A stretch of 32,542 bases of DNA from Haloferacaceae archaeon (GCA_003554115.1 PWFE01000058.1:1-32542), one strand, 5' to 3'; shown: positions 1 to 7,540, counted from the first letter of the stretch. Notes: generated by a model not told the origin, from the letters alone. Numbers and translations: made by a program.

Positions 1-348
1 ACGCCGTGGTGTGCCCAGCGAAGCTGGCTTGAAGAAAACCCAGATACTGCCCTGTCGTTGCTTGCGGGCTGGAGCAGTGCTCAAGAACACATCGAGGCCA
101 ACGCCGAGTCGGTCGTCAACGAGTACGGCCAGCTTGCGGGTGTCTCCGAAGGCGAAGAAGCGGCCGTCATCGAACTCGCCGAGTCCGGCGATCTTCATCT
201 GCCGGTCGACGATTACACCGAGGAGCTCATCGACTCACAGTGGCGGCTTGTTGAGGCAATGGAAGATCTCGGCTCAATCGAGGCAGTTCCACCGCGCGAA
301 GACCACATTATTTCGATTGATGATCTCCGCGCAATGGCTGAGGAGTAA
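1..348 (+). CDS. ABC transporter substrate-binding protein, C-terminal part (NitT/TauT-like), truncated by window edge
   Basis: The frame is open from the first base and ends at TAA, so only the last 115 residues are visible and the true start lies outside. The helical, Glu/Asp-rich tail (WLEENPDTALSLLAGWSSAQ, later ELIDSQWRLVEAMEDLG) resembles the C-terminal lobe of periplasmic-type binding proteins of the nitrate/taurine/thiamine-precursor class (SsuA/ThiY-like). In archaea these are lipid- or membrane-anchored on the outside and deliver substrate to the permease. It is followed 34 bp later by the ATPase and then the permease of the same importer, which is the main support for the call. The substrate cannot be told from this fragment. 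A TTG inside the gene could be mistaken for a start, but nothing suggests translation begins there. Confidence 0.72.
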   Translation, partial: TPWCAQRSWLEENPDTALSLLAGWSSAQEHIEANAESVVNEYGQLAGVSEGEEAAVIELAESGDLHLPVDDYTEELIDSQWRLVEAMEDLGSIEAVPPREDHIISIDDLRAMAEE

Positions 349-382
349 TGACGACCACTGAGCACTACATGGTATCCATCAA

Positions 383-1207
383 ATGAGCACCTCCGCACCG
401 ACAGCTATGAACCACGAGTCCCACCCCAAGCCGGGCGTCATCGAGTTTACGAACCTCCGGAAATCGTTCCGGAACGGCAGTGAGACGTTTACGGTCTTCG
501 AGGATCTCAACTTCGAGATCGCCGAAGGTGGCTTTACGTCGATTATGGGGCCTTCTGGCTGCGGGAAGTCGACGCTCCTCAACGTTATTTCCGGGCTGAT
601 TCCGCCGGACGGCGGCGAGATCAGACACAACGGTGAACGCGTCGAGCCGGAGTCGTTCTTCTATGGGTACGTCTTCCAAGAGCCACGGCTGCTTGATTGG
701 CTGACGATTGGCGAGAACATTCGGTTTGCCCTTCGGGCCCAAGAGGTACCCCCTGAGGATCAATCTGGGCGAATCTACCGCTATCTCGAACTCGTCGGGC
801 TTGAAGACAAAATCGACAGCTACCCACAGCAGCTCTCGGGCGGCATGCGCCAACGAGTCGGGATCGCACGGGCACTTGCAATCGACCCAGACATCCTGTT
901 TATGGACGAGCCATTCAGCAGCCTCGATGAGTTCACCGCCAAAGAGCTCCGCGAAGACCTTCTGGACATCTGGCAGGAGACGGGCAAAACCATCATCTTC
1001 GTCACCCACAACAGCAGCGAGGCCGTCTTCTTGTCGGATTCAATTTTGATTCTCGACGGCAACGGCGAGCTGTTCGATCAGGTTGAGGTAGATGTGCCAC
1101 GGCCACGAAGTGTGGGCGACGAAGCACTCATCGAGACAGAATCAGCGATGATGGAGCGCTTTTTCACACATCTCCAAGACGACCCAGACGACCTCAACGA
1201 GCAATGA
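383..1207 (+). CDS. ABC transporter ATP-binding protein, NitT/TauT family
   Basis: This is a complete 274-residue ABC ATPase powering the importer. Walker A is GPSGCGKST at residues 56-64, the Q-loop Gln is in VFQEPRLLDW near 99, the signature is LSGGMRQR at 151-158, Walker B is ILFMDEPF at 171-178, and the H-loop His is in FVTHN near 209. The aromatic PRLLDW after the Q-loop is typical of the nitrate/sulfonate/taurine/HMP-precursor subfamily. The ATG at 383 gives a normal length. The stop overlaps the permease start (ATGA at 1204-1207), so the two are translationally coupled and form an operon with the binding protein upstream. The family assignment is firm; the substrate is unknown. Confidence 0.93.
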   Translation: MSTSAPTAMNHESHPKPGVIEFTNLRKSFRNGSETFTVFEDLNFEIAEGGFTSIMGPSGCGKSTLLNVISGLIPPDGGEIRHNGERVEPESFFYGYVFQEPRLLDWLTIGENIRFALRAQEVPPEDQSGRIYRYLELVGLEDKIDSYPQQLSGGMRQRVGIARALAIDPDILFMDEPFSSLDEFTAKELREDLLDIWQETGKTIIFVTHNSSEAVFLSDSILILDGNGELFDQVEVDVPRPRSVGDEALIETESAMMERFFTHLQDDPDDLNEQ

Positions 1208-1959
1208 CACGGGCACGTCGGATCGCACTGTCGGTGGGAGCGTTCTTGCTGTTTTGGGTCGCGCTTTCGGCCTACGACAGCCGGATGTTTCCCGCGCCAA
1301 TGCTTGTCGGCAGTCTGATGATTGAGTTCATCGTCGACGGGGATATCGACGGCAACTCGGCACTCTATCATCTGTGGGTCACCTTCGGCCGGGTGCTGAT
1401 GGCGACCGCCCTCGCACTCGGGTTGGCGATTCTGATCGGCATTGCAATGAAGCTCAACGACGGTGTCGCCAAAGCCTTCGAGGCCTGGCTACCCGTCTGG
1501 ATGACGCCGCCGGACGTGGTTGTCATCCTTATCGTGATGGTGATGGTCGGATTCAACACCCAGGCGGTTGTGCTGTCAGTTGCGTTCGTCTACACGCCGT
1601 TCGCGCTGGTGACGATCTGGCAGGGCCTCCAGGATATCGACATCGAACTCGTAGAGATGGCCGACTCGTTTGGAGCCGGCCAGCGACAGATCTGGCAGGA
1701 GATCTACTTGCCACACCTGCTGTCGTACGTCTTTGCCTCACTGCGACATCTGTTCGGGATGACCTGGAAGGTCGCAGTGATCGCCGAGGTGTTTGGCATT
1801 AGCAACGGCGTCGGCTCGCGGGTTCGATTCTGGTTCCTGCAGGGCAACATCGCCGAAGTGCTCGCCTACTCGGTGCTGTTCATCGGCGTTGTGCTCGTTA
1901 TCGAGTATCTCATCCTGAGTCCCATTCAAAAACGGGCGTTCGCCTGGCGACAGGCCTGA
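1204..1959 (+). CDS. ABC transporter permease, NitT/TauT (BPD_transp_1) family
   Basis: This 251-residue integral membrane protein has about six predicted membrane spans: an N-terminal helix at about 8-23, then spans near 62-82, 104-128, 173-200 and a last one at 220-238. The cytoplasmic EAA coupling loop, which docks onto the ATPase, is visible at residues 150-171 (VEMADSFGAGQRQIWQEIYL). It is the third gene of the importer operon and starts inside the stop of the ATPase gene. The downstream RidA-like gene is convergent, with a hairpin and T-rich stretch between them. The family is clear. The transported compound is not, although the amidase and acetamidase genes next door make an amide, pyrimidine or thiamine-type nitrogen compound a reasonable guess. 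Confidence 0.92.
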   Translation: MTRARRIALSVGAFLLFWVALSAYDSRMFPAPMLVGSLMIEFIVDGDIDGNSALYHLWVTFGRVLMATALALGLAILIGIAMKLNDGVAKAFEAWLPVWMTPPDVVVILIVMVMVGFNTQAVVLSVAFVYTPFALVTIWQGLQDIDIELVEMADSFGAGQRQIWQEIYLPHLLSYVFASLRHLFGMTWKVAVIAEVFGISNGVGSRVRFWFLQGNIAEVLAYSVLFIGVVLVIEYLILSPIQKRAFAWRQA

Positions 1960-1984
1960 GGCACCCCTTTTATTTGATCTTTTA
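1942..1984. terminator. GNRA-type hairpin plus T-rich tract between convergent genes
   Basis: A perfect 5-bp stem, GCCTG (1942-1946) with CAGGC (1951-1955), is closed by the tetraloop GCGA. It covers the last codons of the permease gene and is followed by T-rich sequence up to 1984. T-tracts are the main archaeal termination signal, so this probably ends the importer operon and insulates the convergent RidA-like gene. The hairpin is read directly; its function is inferred. Confidence 0.45.
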
Positions 1985-2359
1985 TTCGACGACTGCCGTC
2001 ACCTGGAGTTCGAGCCGCGCGTCGACGGCCAACCCCGTGACACCGACAGTTGCCCGTGCGGGTTTTGGGTCCGGAAACACCTCGGCGTAGACGCGGTTGA
2101 ACCCCTCGAAATCATCCATATCAGTCAGATACGCCGTCACCGAAACAACTGACGCAAGCGAGGAGCCGGCTTCGTCCAAAAGAGTCTCGACATTGCTCAC
2201 CGCTTGCTTGGTCTGGGTCTCAATATCGTCGCCAACGATCTCGCCGTCGCTGTTATCGGGTACCTGTCCGGCCAACCAGATCGTCTCGCCGTGGATAGTT
2301 CCCTGGGAGTACGGTGCTGGATCGTCGAAAACCCCGTCGCTCTGTAACTCGTCGACCAT
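1982..2359 (-). CDS. RidA/YjgF family enamine/imine deaminase
   Basis: A 125-residue RidA (Rid/YER057c/UK114) protein of normal length. Family landmarks are the N-terminal PAPYSQG (residues 14-20), LAGQVP at 29-34, the active-site Arg in PARATV (Arg102) and the closing ARLELQVTAV with Glu117, matching the Arg and Glu that bind substrate carboxylates in characterised RidA enzymes. RidA hydrolyses reactive enamines/imines such as 2-aminoacrylate to 2-oxoacids and ammonia; related Rid proteins work in specific catabolic routes. An AT-rich box (about 2384-2394 on the reverse strand) lies about 30 bp before the ATG, which suggests a leaderless transcript. It follows the amidase gene on the same strand with a 62-bp gap. 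Confidence 0.93.
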   Translation of the reverse strand: MVDELQSDGVFDDPAPYSQGTIHGETIWLAGQVPDNSDGEIVGDDIETQTKQAVSNVETLLDEAGSSLASVVSVTAYLTDMDDFEGFNRVYAEVFPDPKPARATVGVTGLAVDARLELQVTAVVE

Positions 2360-2421
2360 GGTGTGTGTTGCCAGCTCAGTATCTAATCGTTACGGTAGCG
2401 GCTGCACCGATTCTTGGTTTG

Positions 2422-3897
2422 TCACAACTCTGGTGGCAGACATGTATCGGCAACCGACTCATAGGCCGCCGCAAACCCAACCAGTCGACGGTCAGACAAC
2501 CGCGCGCCGAGCAGTTCGAGGCCGACCGGGAGCCCATCCTCAGTGAAACCCGCGGGCATCGAGATCGCCGGACAACCCGACTGCGAGGCGATGAAGGTGT
2601 TCGTTGGCACATCCGCACGAGTGAGCTCACCAGTGTGGTATCCCTCGTACTCTGGGGGGAGGACCTGCACGTCGGGAAACGCCAGCGCGTCGAGATCCTC
2701 TTCGGCAAGTGTGTACTCGATGGCCTGTCTGAACGCCGCCTGGCGGGCGAGTCGCCACCAGTACTCCCGGTCTGTGGTCGGGTCTGCTGGGGCCGCCGCA
2801 ATCGTCTCGATATGTTCAAGAGCTTCGTGGTAGGCACCCTGCTCGTAGAGTTCCTCGAATGAGTCGACCGGCGACTCGTCGAGTCCGTCGAAAAACTGAT
2901 TCAGATCCCGTTTGGCAACCAGCCCATAGAGTGACGTATCGTCGAGGAATGTCTCAAGCTCCGGAATTTCGACGGAGTCGACGAGCGTTGCACCAGCAGC
3001 CTCCAGCGTACCGAGTGCCTCCTCGACAACGCTGTTGACTGCACTTACTCGTGGTTCGTCGCGCTCGCCGAAGGCTGTACGGAGCACGCCGATTCGCGCG
3101 CCCTCCAAGGCGGCTTCGTCGAGTGCCTCAACGAACGATTCGCCAGACCATTGGGCGTGAATCGCGGTCGCCTCGTCAGCCGGATCGAAGCCGACGATCA
3201 CATCAAGCAGGCGAGCCAGGTCGTCGACGGTTCGACACATCGGCCCAGGCGTGTCCTGTTCGGCAACCAGCGGCGACATCCCGGCGCGGCTGATCAGGCC
3301 GGTCGTCACGCGGAGCCCGAAGAGGTTACAAAACGAGGCGGGCACCCGAATCGAGCCGCCAGTGTCTTCGCCGATTCCAACCATCGCAAAGTCGGCAGCC
3401 ACCGCGGCGGCGGTGCCCGCACTTGAGCCGCCCGAATCCCGCGAGAGGTCGTAGGGATTCCGTGTCTGACCGCCGGCCGACGAGTAGCCGACGAAGCCAG
3501 CAGCGAAATCCGGGAGGTTCGTCTTGGCAAGGACGATTGCGCCGGCGTCTTCGAGCCACTCGACGACCGTCGCGTTCTCGGTCGGGACGTAGTCGGCAAA
3601 CGCGACCGAGCCGAACGTCGTCCGAACGCCGGCGGTCGACGCCTGGTCTTTGATGACGACTGGGACACCGTACAGCGGTCTGGGTATCTCGCCTTCGAGT
3701 TCGGCATCGAGCCTGCGGGCCCGCTCTATCGCCGTATCGTTGACGGTGAGTATCGCGTTCAGTTCGGGGCCGGCCTTGTCGTATCGCTCGATACGGTCGA
3801 GATACGCAGAGACAACCGCTTCGATAGTTAGCTCGCCGCGCTGCAGGTGGTCGTGAAATACGTCGACAGTTAGTGCTCGCAGGTCTTCAGATTCCAT
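2422..3897 (-). CDS. Amidase, amidase-signature (AS) family
   Basis: A 491-residue amidase-signature enzyme, full length for the family. The Ser-cisSer-Lys triad can be placed: Lys83 in VVIKDQ, Ser158 in SGGSSAGTAAAVAA and the nucleophile Ser182 in GEDTGGSIRVPAS. The 24-residue spacing of the two serines is that of characterised AS enzymes. It is not an obvious GatA: there is no GatB/GatC neighbour and the C-terminal half is divergent. It probably hydrolyses a small or aryl amide in the cytoplasm, releasing ammonia. The RidA-like gene lies downstream on the same strand and the importer and acetamidase genes are nearby, supporting amide catabolism. AT-rich boxes at about 3916-3945 could be its promoter. 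Confidence 0.92.
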   Translation of the reverse strand: MESEDLRALTVDVFHDHLQRGELTIEAVVSAYLDRIERYDKAGPELNAILTVNDTAIERARRLDAELEGEIPRPLYGVPVVIKDQASTAGVRTTFGSVAFADYVPTENATVVEWLEDAGAIVLAKTNLPDFAAGFVGYSSAGGQTRNPYDLSRDSGGSSAGTAAAVAADFAMVGIGEDTGGSIRVPASFCNLFGLRVTTGLISRAGMSPLVAEQDTPGPMCRTVDDLARLLDVIVGFDPADEATAIHAQWSGESFVEALDEAALEGARIGVLRTAFGERDEPRVSAVNSVVEEALGTLEAAGATLVDSVEIPELETFLDDTSLYGLVAKRDLNQFFDGLDESPVDSFEELYEQGAYHEALEHIETIAAAPADPTTDREYWWRLARQAAFRQAIEYTLAEEDLDALAFPDVQVLPPEYEGYHTGELTRADVPTNTFIASQSGCPAISMPAGFTEDGLPVGLELLGARLSDRRLVGFAAAYESVADTCLPPEL

Positions 3898-4183
3898 TCA
3901 GTAACGACTCTCTATGAGATACTGTTCTGGGTAACTAAATTAAGCGTTTCTATCGAATTAGCTGACAATGATCAGTGTATAACTGTGTGTTTTACTCGCA
4001 GATGGACATCTGTAACTGTATCTGCTCGACGAATGTTTAATTCGGTACTGTCGATACATTCGGGCTCGATTCACAGCATCCGATGTGACACAGTCTATCG
4101 AAACCACCAAGCCACCAGTCGAGCGGTACTACTACCGAGTTAGGGAACACAACACCAATGCAGTATGGCACCAAAGAATCCCT

Positions 4184-4450
4184 ATGGAGATTACAGTTCA
4201 TGGACCGCTTCGAGGTGTGACTGGATCGAAAACAGTCTCGATTTCGCCTGCTGACACCAACCAGTCGATCAAAACCGTGCTCGATCGGTTTGTCGAGCAG
4301 TATCCACGAGCTGAGACACAACTGTTCGACAAAGACGGAACGCTTCGCGGAAGTGTCCGTGTGCTCGTCGACGGCGAGCGTGCCGACCCGGATGGGTCGT
4401 GCCCGCCGACAGCCGAACTCACGCTCATTCCTGCCGCACAGGGTGGGTAG
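4184..4450 (+). CDS. Ubiquitin-like MoaD/ThiS/SAMP family protein
   Basis: An 88-residue beta-grasp protein ending in the Gly-Gly tail (AAQGG) needed for adenylation and thiocarboxylate or isopeptide formation. MEITVHGPLRG matches the first beta strand of MoaD/SAMP proteins, LVDGERADPD the middle and ELTLIPAAQGG the end. In haloarchaea such proteins act as sulfur carriers for molybdopterin or tRNA thiolation and as protein modifiers (SAMPs) activated by a single E1-like UbaA. The frame is open further upstream to 4085, but that extension has none of the fold, so I start at the ATG at 4184. No E1, MoaE or thiamine gene lies nearby. It converges on the acetamidase gene, 7 bp between the two stops. 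Confidence 0.8.
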   Translation: MEITVHGPLRGVTGSKTVSISPADTNQSIKTVLDRFVEQYPRAETQLFDKDGTLRGSVRVLVDGERADPDGSCPPTAELTLIPAAQGG

Positions 4451-4457
4451 CTGTTCC

Positions 4458-5762
4458 TTAGAGTCCGTACTGCTCACGGACGACCGACGCCAGCCCTACG
4501 TCTTCGAGGATTTCAGTTGGGACGAGCATCGAGAGCTGGACGACACCCGGCAGTCGGGCGATCTCAACGCCGCCGGTGAACGTACAGCGGGCTCGAACCT
4601 CGCCTTCGGTCATGTCAAACAGCGATCCGGCCCGGTCGAAGGCGTTGTCAGTTGCTTCGTTGATCGTCGCTCCCGAACCGATGATCTGCAGCGGCATTGC
4701 ATCCGCGACGGTCTCAACGCCGTACTGTTCGGCAAGCGCGTTACCTGCCTCGCGTTCGTCGTCGGTGTATGGTTTCGCAATGTCTGGCAGATCTGATTCG
4801 TTCGGCAACAGTAGCGGGCCATCCATGTCGAGATTTTTGATGACCTCGACTTCGAGTTCGGTCGTCCCACTTACGTCAGTCGTATGCAACGACAGCTCGC
4901 CGTCGCCCTGATTGGCATGGAGATCACCAACGTAGAGTCCACCGCCGTCGACGCGAACCGGACAGATGAGCGTCGCGCCTGGCCGCACATCGTTCGAATC
5001 CAGGTGACCGTCGGTTCGGGCCTCTAGTTCGCTTTCGTCGGCGATACCCCAGTCATGTTCCGCGCCGATGAGGAACTGACCGAAGTCACCGGCGTTGTGC
5101 GAATCAGGGAGCTCGACAGCCGGCGTGGTACCGATATTCCCGATGAATGGCGCGAGATGACCAAGCGTGCCCGGAATCTCGCCCGGTTTATAAAGCAAGA
5201 TCGGGTGCTGACGGGAGTTTTCGGGAAGTGCCATGTTTTCGTCAGCATTCTCCGCGAGCTGGTCGGCTCCCTCTGGACCGACCGTCAACCCGACCGTCCG
5301 ATCCTCGTCGAAGACGACCGTATAGCCGTACTCAAACCCGAATGAGGAAGCGTTGGCGCCACACTCGGCGCACCGGATCGCGTCTTCGCCGGTCCCTTCG
5401 ACGACCGTCTCAGGCCACTCCGCGCCACACTCGGGACACTTGTGGTCGATGAATGGATCGTCGCCAAAGGCCTCGTTTCGCTCGGCCATGCTGCCGGTGC
5501 TGGTGGCGACGCTGGTTACCTGTACGTCTTTGATTCGGACGACGAGCGCGTCGCCGACCTCGGCGTTTTCGACGCGGATCGGTCGAGTAACTTCGTGACC
5601 GCCGCGGAACGAGGGTGTGATCATTGGCCCCCAGCAGCCAGCCGGGGTATGTGTGCGAACCGTCCCGCCGTCGGCCACGGTGCCCGCCCACTCCTGATCA
5701 GGCCCGACCAACCCCAAGGTAAACTGGTCGACGTCGAGTTCCTGTTGAATCTGTTGGGACAT
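4458..5762 (-). CDS. Acetamidase/formamidase (FmdA/AmdA family)
   Basis: A 434-residue FmdA/AmdA-type enzyme that hydrolyses formamide, acetamide or related short amides to ammonia and the acid. Family features include SFRGGHEVTRPI near the start, the DALVVRIKDV strand, the metal/active-site region with HDWGIAD and GDLHANQGDGEL, and a C-terminal FDMTEGEVRARCTFTGGVEI. Cysteines 109/112 (CPEC) and 131/134 (CAEC) form an apparent zinc ribbon about 110 residues in. I start at the ATG at 5762; an in-frame alternative 21 bp upstream (5783) would add seven residues. Two inverted repeats sit within about 70 bp upstream, one overlapping the likely TATA region, so repression or induction by substrate is plausible. 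Confidence 0.9.
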   Translation of the reverse strand: MSQQIQQELDVDQFTLGLVGPDQEWAGTVADGGTVRTHTPAGCWGPMITPSFRGGHEVTRPIRVENAEVGDALVVRIKDVQVTSVATSTGSMAERNEAFGDDPFIDHKCPECGAEWPETVVEGTGEDAIRCAECGANASSFGFEYGYTVVFDEDRTVGLTVGPEGADQLAENADENMALPENSRQHPILLYKPGEIPGTLGHLAPFIGNIGTTPAVELPDSHNAGDFGQFLIGAEHDWGIADESELEARTDGHLDSNDVRPGATLICPVRVDGGGLYVGDLHANQGDGELSLHTTDVSGTTELEVEVIKNLDMDGPLLLPNESDLPDIAKPYTDDEREAGNALAEQYGVETVADAMPLQIIGSGATINEATDNAFDRAGSLFDMTEGEVRARCTFTGGVEIARLPGVVQLSMLVPTEILEDVGLASVVREQYGL

Positions 5763-5773
5763 CGTTTGTGCGT

Positions 5774-5790
5774 ATGTGACCAACTCACAT
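5774..5790. promoter_or_regulatory. Inverted repeat ATGTGA-N5-TCACAT upstream of the acetamidase gene
   Basis: A perfect 6-bp inverted repeat, ATGTGA (5774-5779) and TCACAT (5785-5790), lies 12-28 bp before the acetamidase ATG and adjoins an AT-rich box (about 5789-5796) at the distance expected for an archaeal TATA element. A protein bound here would block transcription start. Operator function is inferred. Confidence 0.4.
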
Positions 5791-5810
5791 AAGACATACG
5801 TGGAAAAGCT

Positions 5811-5830
5811 GTCACTGTATGCAAAGTGAC
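5811..5830. promoter_or_regulatory. Inverted repeat GTCACT-N8-AGTGAC in the acetamidase/thioesterase intergenic region
   Basis: A perfect 6-bp inverted repeat, GTCACT (5811-5816) and AGTGAC (5825-5830), lies about 50-68 bp upstream of the acetamidase start. It shares the GTGAC/GTCAC core with palindromes at 5774 and 6070, so the three may bind the same regulator. This is a pattern reading only. Confidence 0.35.
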
Positions 5831-6057
5831 TTTCTCTGCCGATGTTCAGTTAGTGAGTGGTTGGTCCGATGGTTGTCGAATATACGCCAATAAGAACGTA
5901 CAGATCCAGATCAACCGCTCGGCTGACTGCTCATCCACAAATTCTATTGACCGTTATCTTTCTGCGACTGCCTGAAAACGCGTTTCGACCAGCGGTTGCT
6001 CCGTCTGATCACTCGACTACTCGCGTCACACACCGGCTTGCGTTACTAGTGGCCAGC
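5831..6057. other. Gene-free stretch between divergent acetamidase and thioesterase genes
   Basis: Together with its palindromic flanks this is about 400 bp between divergent starts (5762 and 6163). The thioesterase frame stays open back to 5857, but that upstream part does not resemble the 4HBT fold, so I read it as non-coding. I see no other gene in it. Confidence 0.4.
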
Positions 6058-6058
6058 T

Positions 6059-6082
6059 ACTTATACATGTGTGACAGTCACA
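6059..6082 (+). promoter_or_regulatory. TATA-like box with adjoining palindrome TGTGAC-A-GTCACA
   Basis: The AT-rich CTTATACA at about 6059-6067 resembles an archaeal TATA box and is directly followed by the perfect palindrome TGTGAC (6070-6075), A, GTCACA (6077-6082). The thioesterase ATG is at 6163, so the leader would be about 75 nt. A repressor operator next to the TATA box is a reasonable reading; function is inferred. Confidence 0.4.
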
Positions 6083-6162
6083 TACATCTTCTTCATATCT
6101 GTTTTTATGGATTTTCTTTTAGTAGCCAGCCAACTTACATATCTGCGTTGACTCTCTACGCT

Positions 6163-6567
6163 ATGAATCCGGATCAGCCGTTTACCACCGTCGTCCCGGT
6201 TCGCTACCGGGATCTCGACCCGCTAGGCCATGTCAACCACGCGGTTCATGTAAGCTACCTCGAAGTCGCTCGTGTCGAGTACTTCGCACAGATCCTTGAC
6301 GTAGATCTCACAGCTATTGAGACCGCCATCGCGTCGGTCGACATCTCCTACCATCGACCGATCACGCCGGATGGCGAGTTGGTCGTCGAGATGCAGGTGA
6401 CCGATATTGGGACGACGAGTATCACAACCGAGGCTGAACTCGCCCTCGACGGTGAACCGGCAGCGAACGCGACGGTGGTGATGGTCAACTACGACCGCGA
6501 GCAAGCAGCAGCCAAGCCGATTCCCGACGCCTGGTGTGAGGCAATTGCGGCGTTCGAGGGGTTGTGA
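6163..6567 (+). CDS. Acyl-CoA thioesterase, 4-hydroxybenzoyl-CoA thioesterase (YbgC/FcbC) family
   Basis: A 134-residue single hot-dog domain protein, normal size for 4HBT thioesterases, which hydrolyse cytosolic acyl- or aroyl-CoA thioesters. The active-site block YRDLDPLGHVNHAVHVSYLE holds the conserved Asp (residue 19), His23 and Asn25, followed by the helix and the ISYHRPITPDGELVVEMQV strand pair. I chose the ATG at 6163 because the fold begins at once; the open frame to 5857 adds about 100 unrelated residues. It may be transcribed separately from the cobalamin adenosyltransferase gene 78 bp downstream on the same strand. The physiological acyl-CoA is unknown. Confidence 0.9.
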   Translation: MNPDQPFTTVVPVRYRDLDPLGHVNHAVHVSYLEVARVEYFAQILDVDLTAIETAIASVDISYHRPITPDGELVVEMQVTDIGTTSITTEAELALDGEPAANATVVMVNYDREQAAAKPIPDAWCEAIAAFEGL

Positions 6568-6645
6568 GCCAGCGGTACCAAACTACTTGCTGGCGGCGAC
6601 CGAACCGGTGGCTATGCACAGTCACAGTAACGGAGTGAGCCACCG

Positions 6646-7179
6646 ATGACGATCTACACTGGCCGCGGCGACGAGGGAAAAACCGACCTGCGAGATCTCT
6701 CTCGGGTCTCGAAAACCAACCCCCGAATCGAGGCCTACGGCGTCGTCGACGAGGCCAACTCGGTGATCGGCACCGCCCGACCCAGCGGCTACGACGATGT
6801 CGACGACTGGCTTCAGTCGATTCAGAACCACCTCCACATCATCCAGGCGGAGTTTTCGACACCCGATCCCGGCGAAGACGACCCAGAAATCCGCCAGGAG
6901 CATATTGACCAACTGGAGTCCTGGATCGACACGGCCGACGAGGAGCTTGAACCGTTGACCTCATTCATCCTGCCAGGCGGAGGCGAGTGCGGAGCCGCAC
7001 TCCACAACGCCCGCGCAGTTACTCGCCGGGCCGAACGCCGGGCAGTTACACTGGCTCAACAGGAGTCGATCAACGCTGATGCGGTGGCGTATCTCAACCG
7101 CCTTTCGGATGGCCTCTTTACGTTCGCGCGGTTGGTCAACGCCCGTGATGGCGTTCCCGAGGAATCACCAACCTACTGA
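6646..7179 (+). CDS. pduO: Cob(I)yrinic acid a,c-diamide / cob(I)alamin adenosyltransferase, PduO type
   Basis: A 177-residue PduO-type ATP:corrinoid adenosyltransferase, which transfers the 5'-deoxyadenosyl group of ATP to Co(I) corrinoid to make coenzyme B12. The family motifs are in order: TGRGDEGKTDL at 5-15 (ATP binding), RIEAYGVVDEANSVIG at 27-42, FILPGG at 106-111, the basic helix ARAVTRRAERR at about 122-132 and LNRLSDGLFTFAR near 150-162. The protein is a five-helix bundle acting as a trimer. The ATG at 6646 gives the family start (MTIYTGRGDEGKT). No other cobalamin gene is in the window, so this is probably a stand-alone assimilation or repair enzyme feeding B12-dependent mutase or reductase. 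Confidence 0.93.
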   Translation: MTIYTGRGDEGKTDLRDLSRVSKTNPRIEAYGVVDEANSVIGTARPSGYDDVDDWLQSIQNHLHIIQAEFSTPDPGEDDPEIRQEHIDQLESWIDTADEELEPLTSFILPGGGECGAALHNARAVTRRAERRAVTLAQQESINADAVAYLNRLSDGLFTFARLVNARDGVPEESPTY

Positions 7180-7247
7180 GTAGATCGCCAACAATCGCCC
7201 GAAGACAACGGGTTTACAGTCGACAAGGAACGGACAGTCAGCACAAA

Positions 7248-7256
7248 GATTATATC
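7248..7256 (+). promoter_or_regulatory. TATA-like box of the small gene at 7279
   Basis: TTATAT at 7250-7255 is centred about 26 bp before the ATG at 7279, the spacing of leaderless haloarchaeal transcripts, which start at or next to the start codon. No purine-rich ribosome-binding site is visible before the ATG, which fits. Confidence 0.5.
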
Positions 7257-7278
7257 TGTTGGCTTCCATTGGTCAGAT

Positions 7279-7524
7279 ATGAACAAGCATTTCAGTGACG
7301 CACGATACTACCTCGGTCGAGCCGCAACGCACCTCAAAATCGGACTGGGCGAGGAGCTCCAGCCAGTCGTCCGGCGCGTGCGGGCAAAACTCGGCAAAGA
7401 AGTCGAGGAAACCCCTGAACCCGAGACACGCGCTGCTCGCGTCCGTGTCGCTGCAAAACGGTCGACCCACCGCGTGAAACAGGCAGTGGGTCGCCGACGT
7501 ACGCCCGACGAACAGACGGCCTGA
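7279..7524 (+). CDS. Small basic haloarchaeal protein (DUF7553-like)
   Basis: An 81-residue protein that I recognise as a conserved haloarchaeal type beginning MNKHFSDARYYLGRAATHLK, followed by a Glu-rich middle (GLGEELQPVVRRVRAKLGKE) and a basic tail. It looks wholly alpha-helical, with no signal peptide or membrane span and no catalytic motif. It is more basic at its C-terminus than most proteins here (RVRVAAKRSTHRVKQAVGRRR), which might allow nucleic-acid contact, but that is speculation. It has its own promoter-like box and is followed by a T6 tract, so it appears monocistronic. Function is unknown. Confidence 0.75.
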   Translation: MNKHFSDARYYLGRAATHLKIGLGEELQPVVRRVRAKLGKEVEETPEPETRAARVRVAAKRSTHRVKQAVGRRRTPDEQTA

Positions 7525-7540
7525 TCGGGCAGTTCCGCTA

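Noticed and set aside
5774..5790. Bacterial CRP-type binding site
   Set aside because: Half-sites match but the spacing is one base short and archaea of this kind are not known to use CRP; kept only as a generic palindrome.
5857..6162. N-terminal extension of the thioesterase
   Set aside because: About 100 residues unrelated to the 4HBT fold, covering a TATA-like box and palindrome; the ATG at 6163 starts the fold directly.
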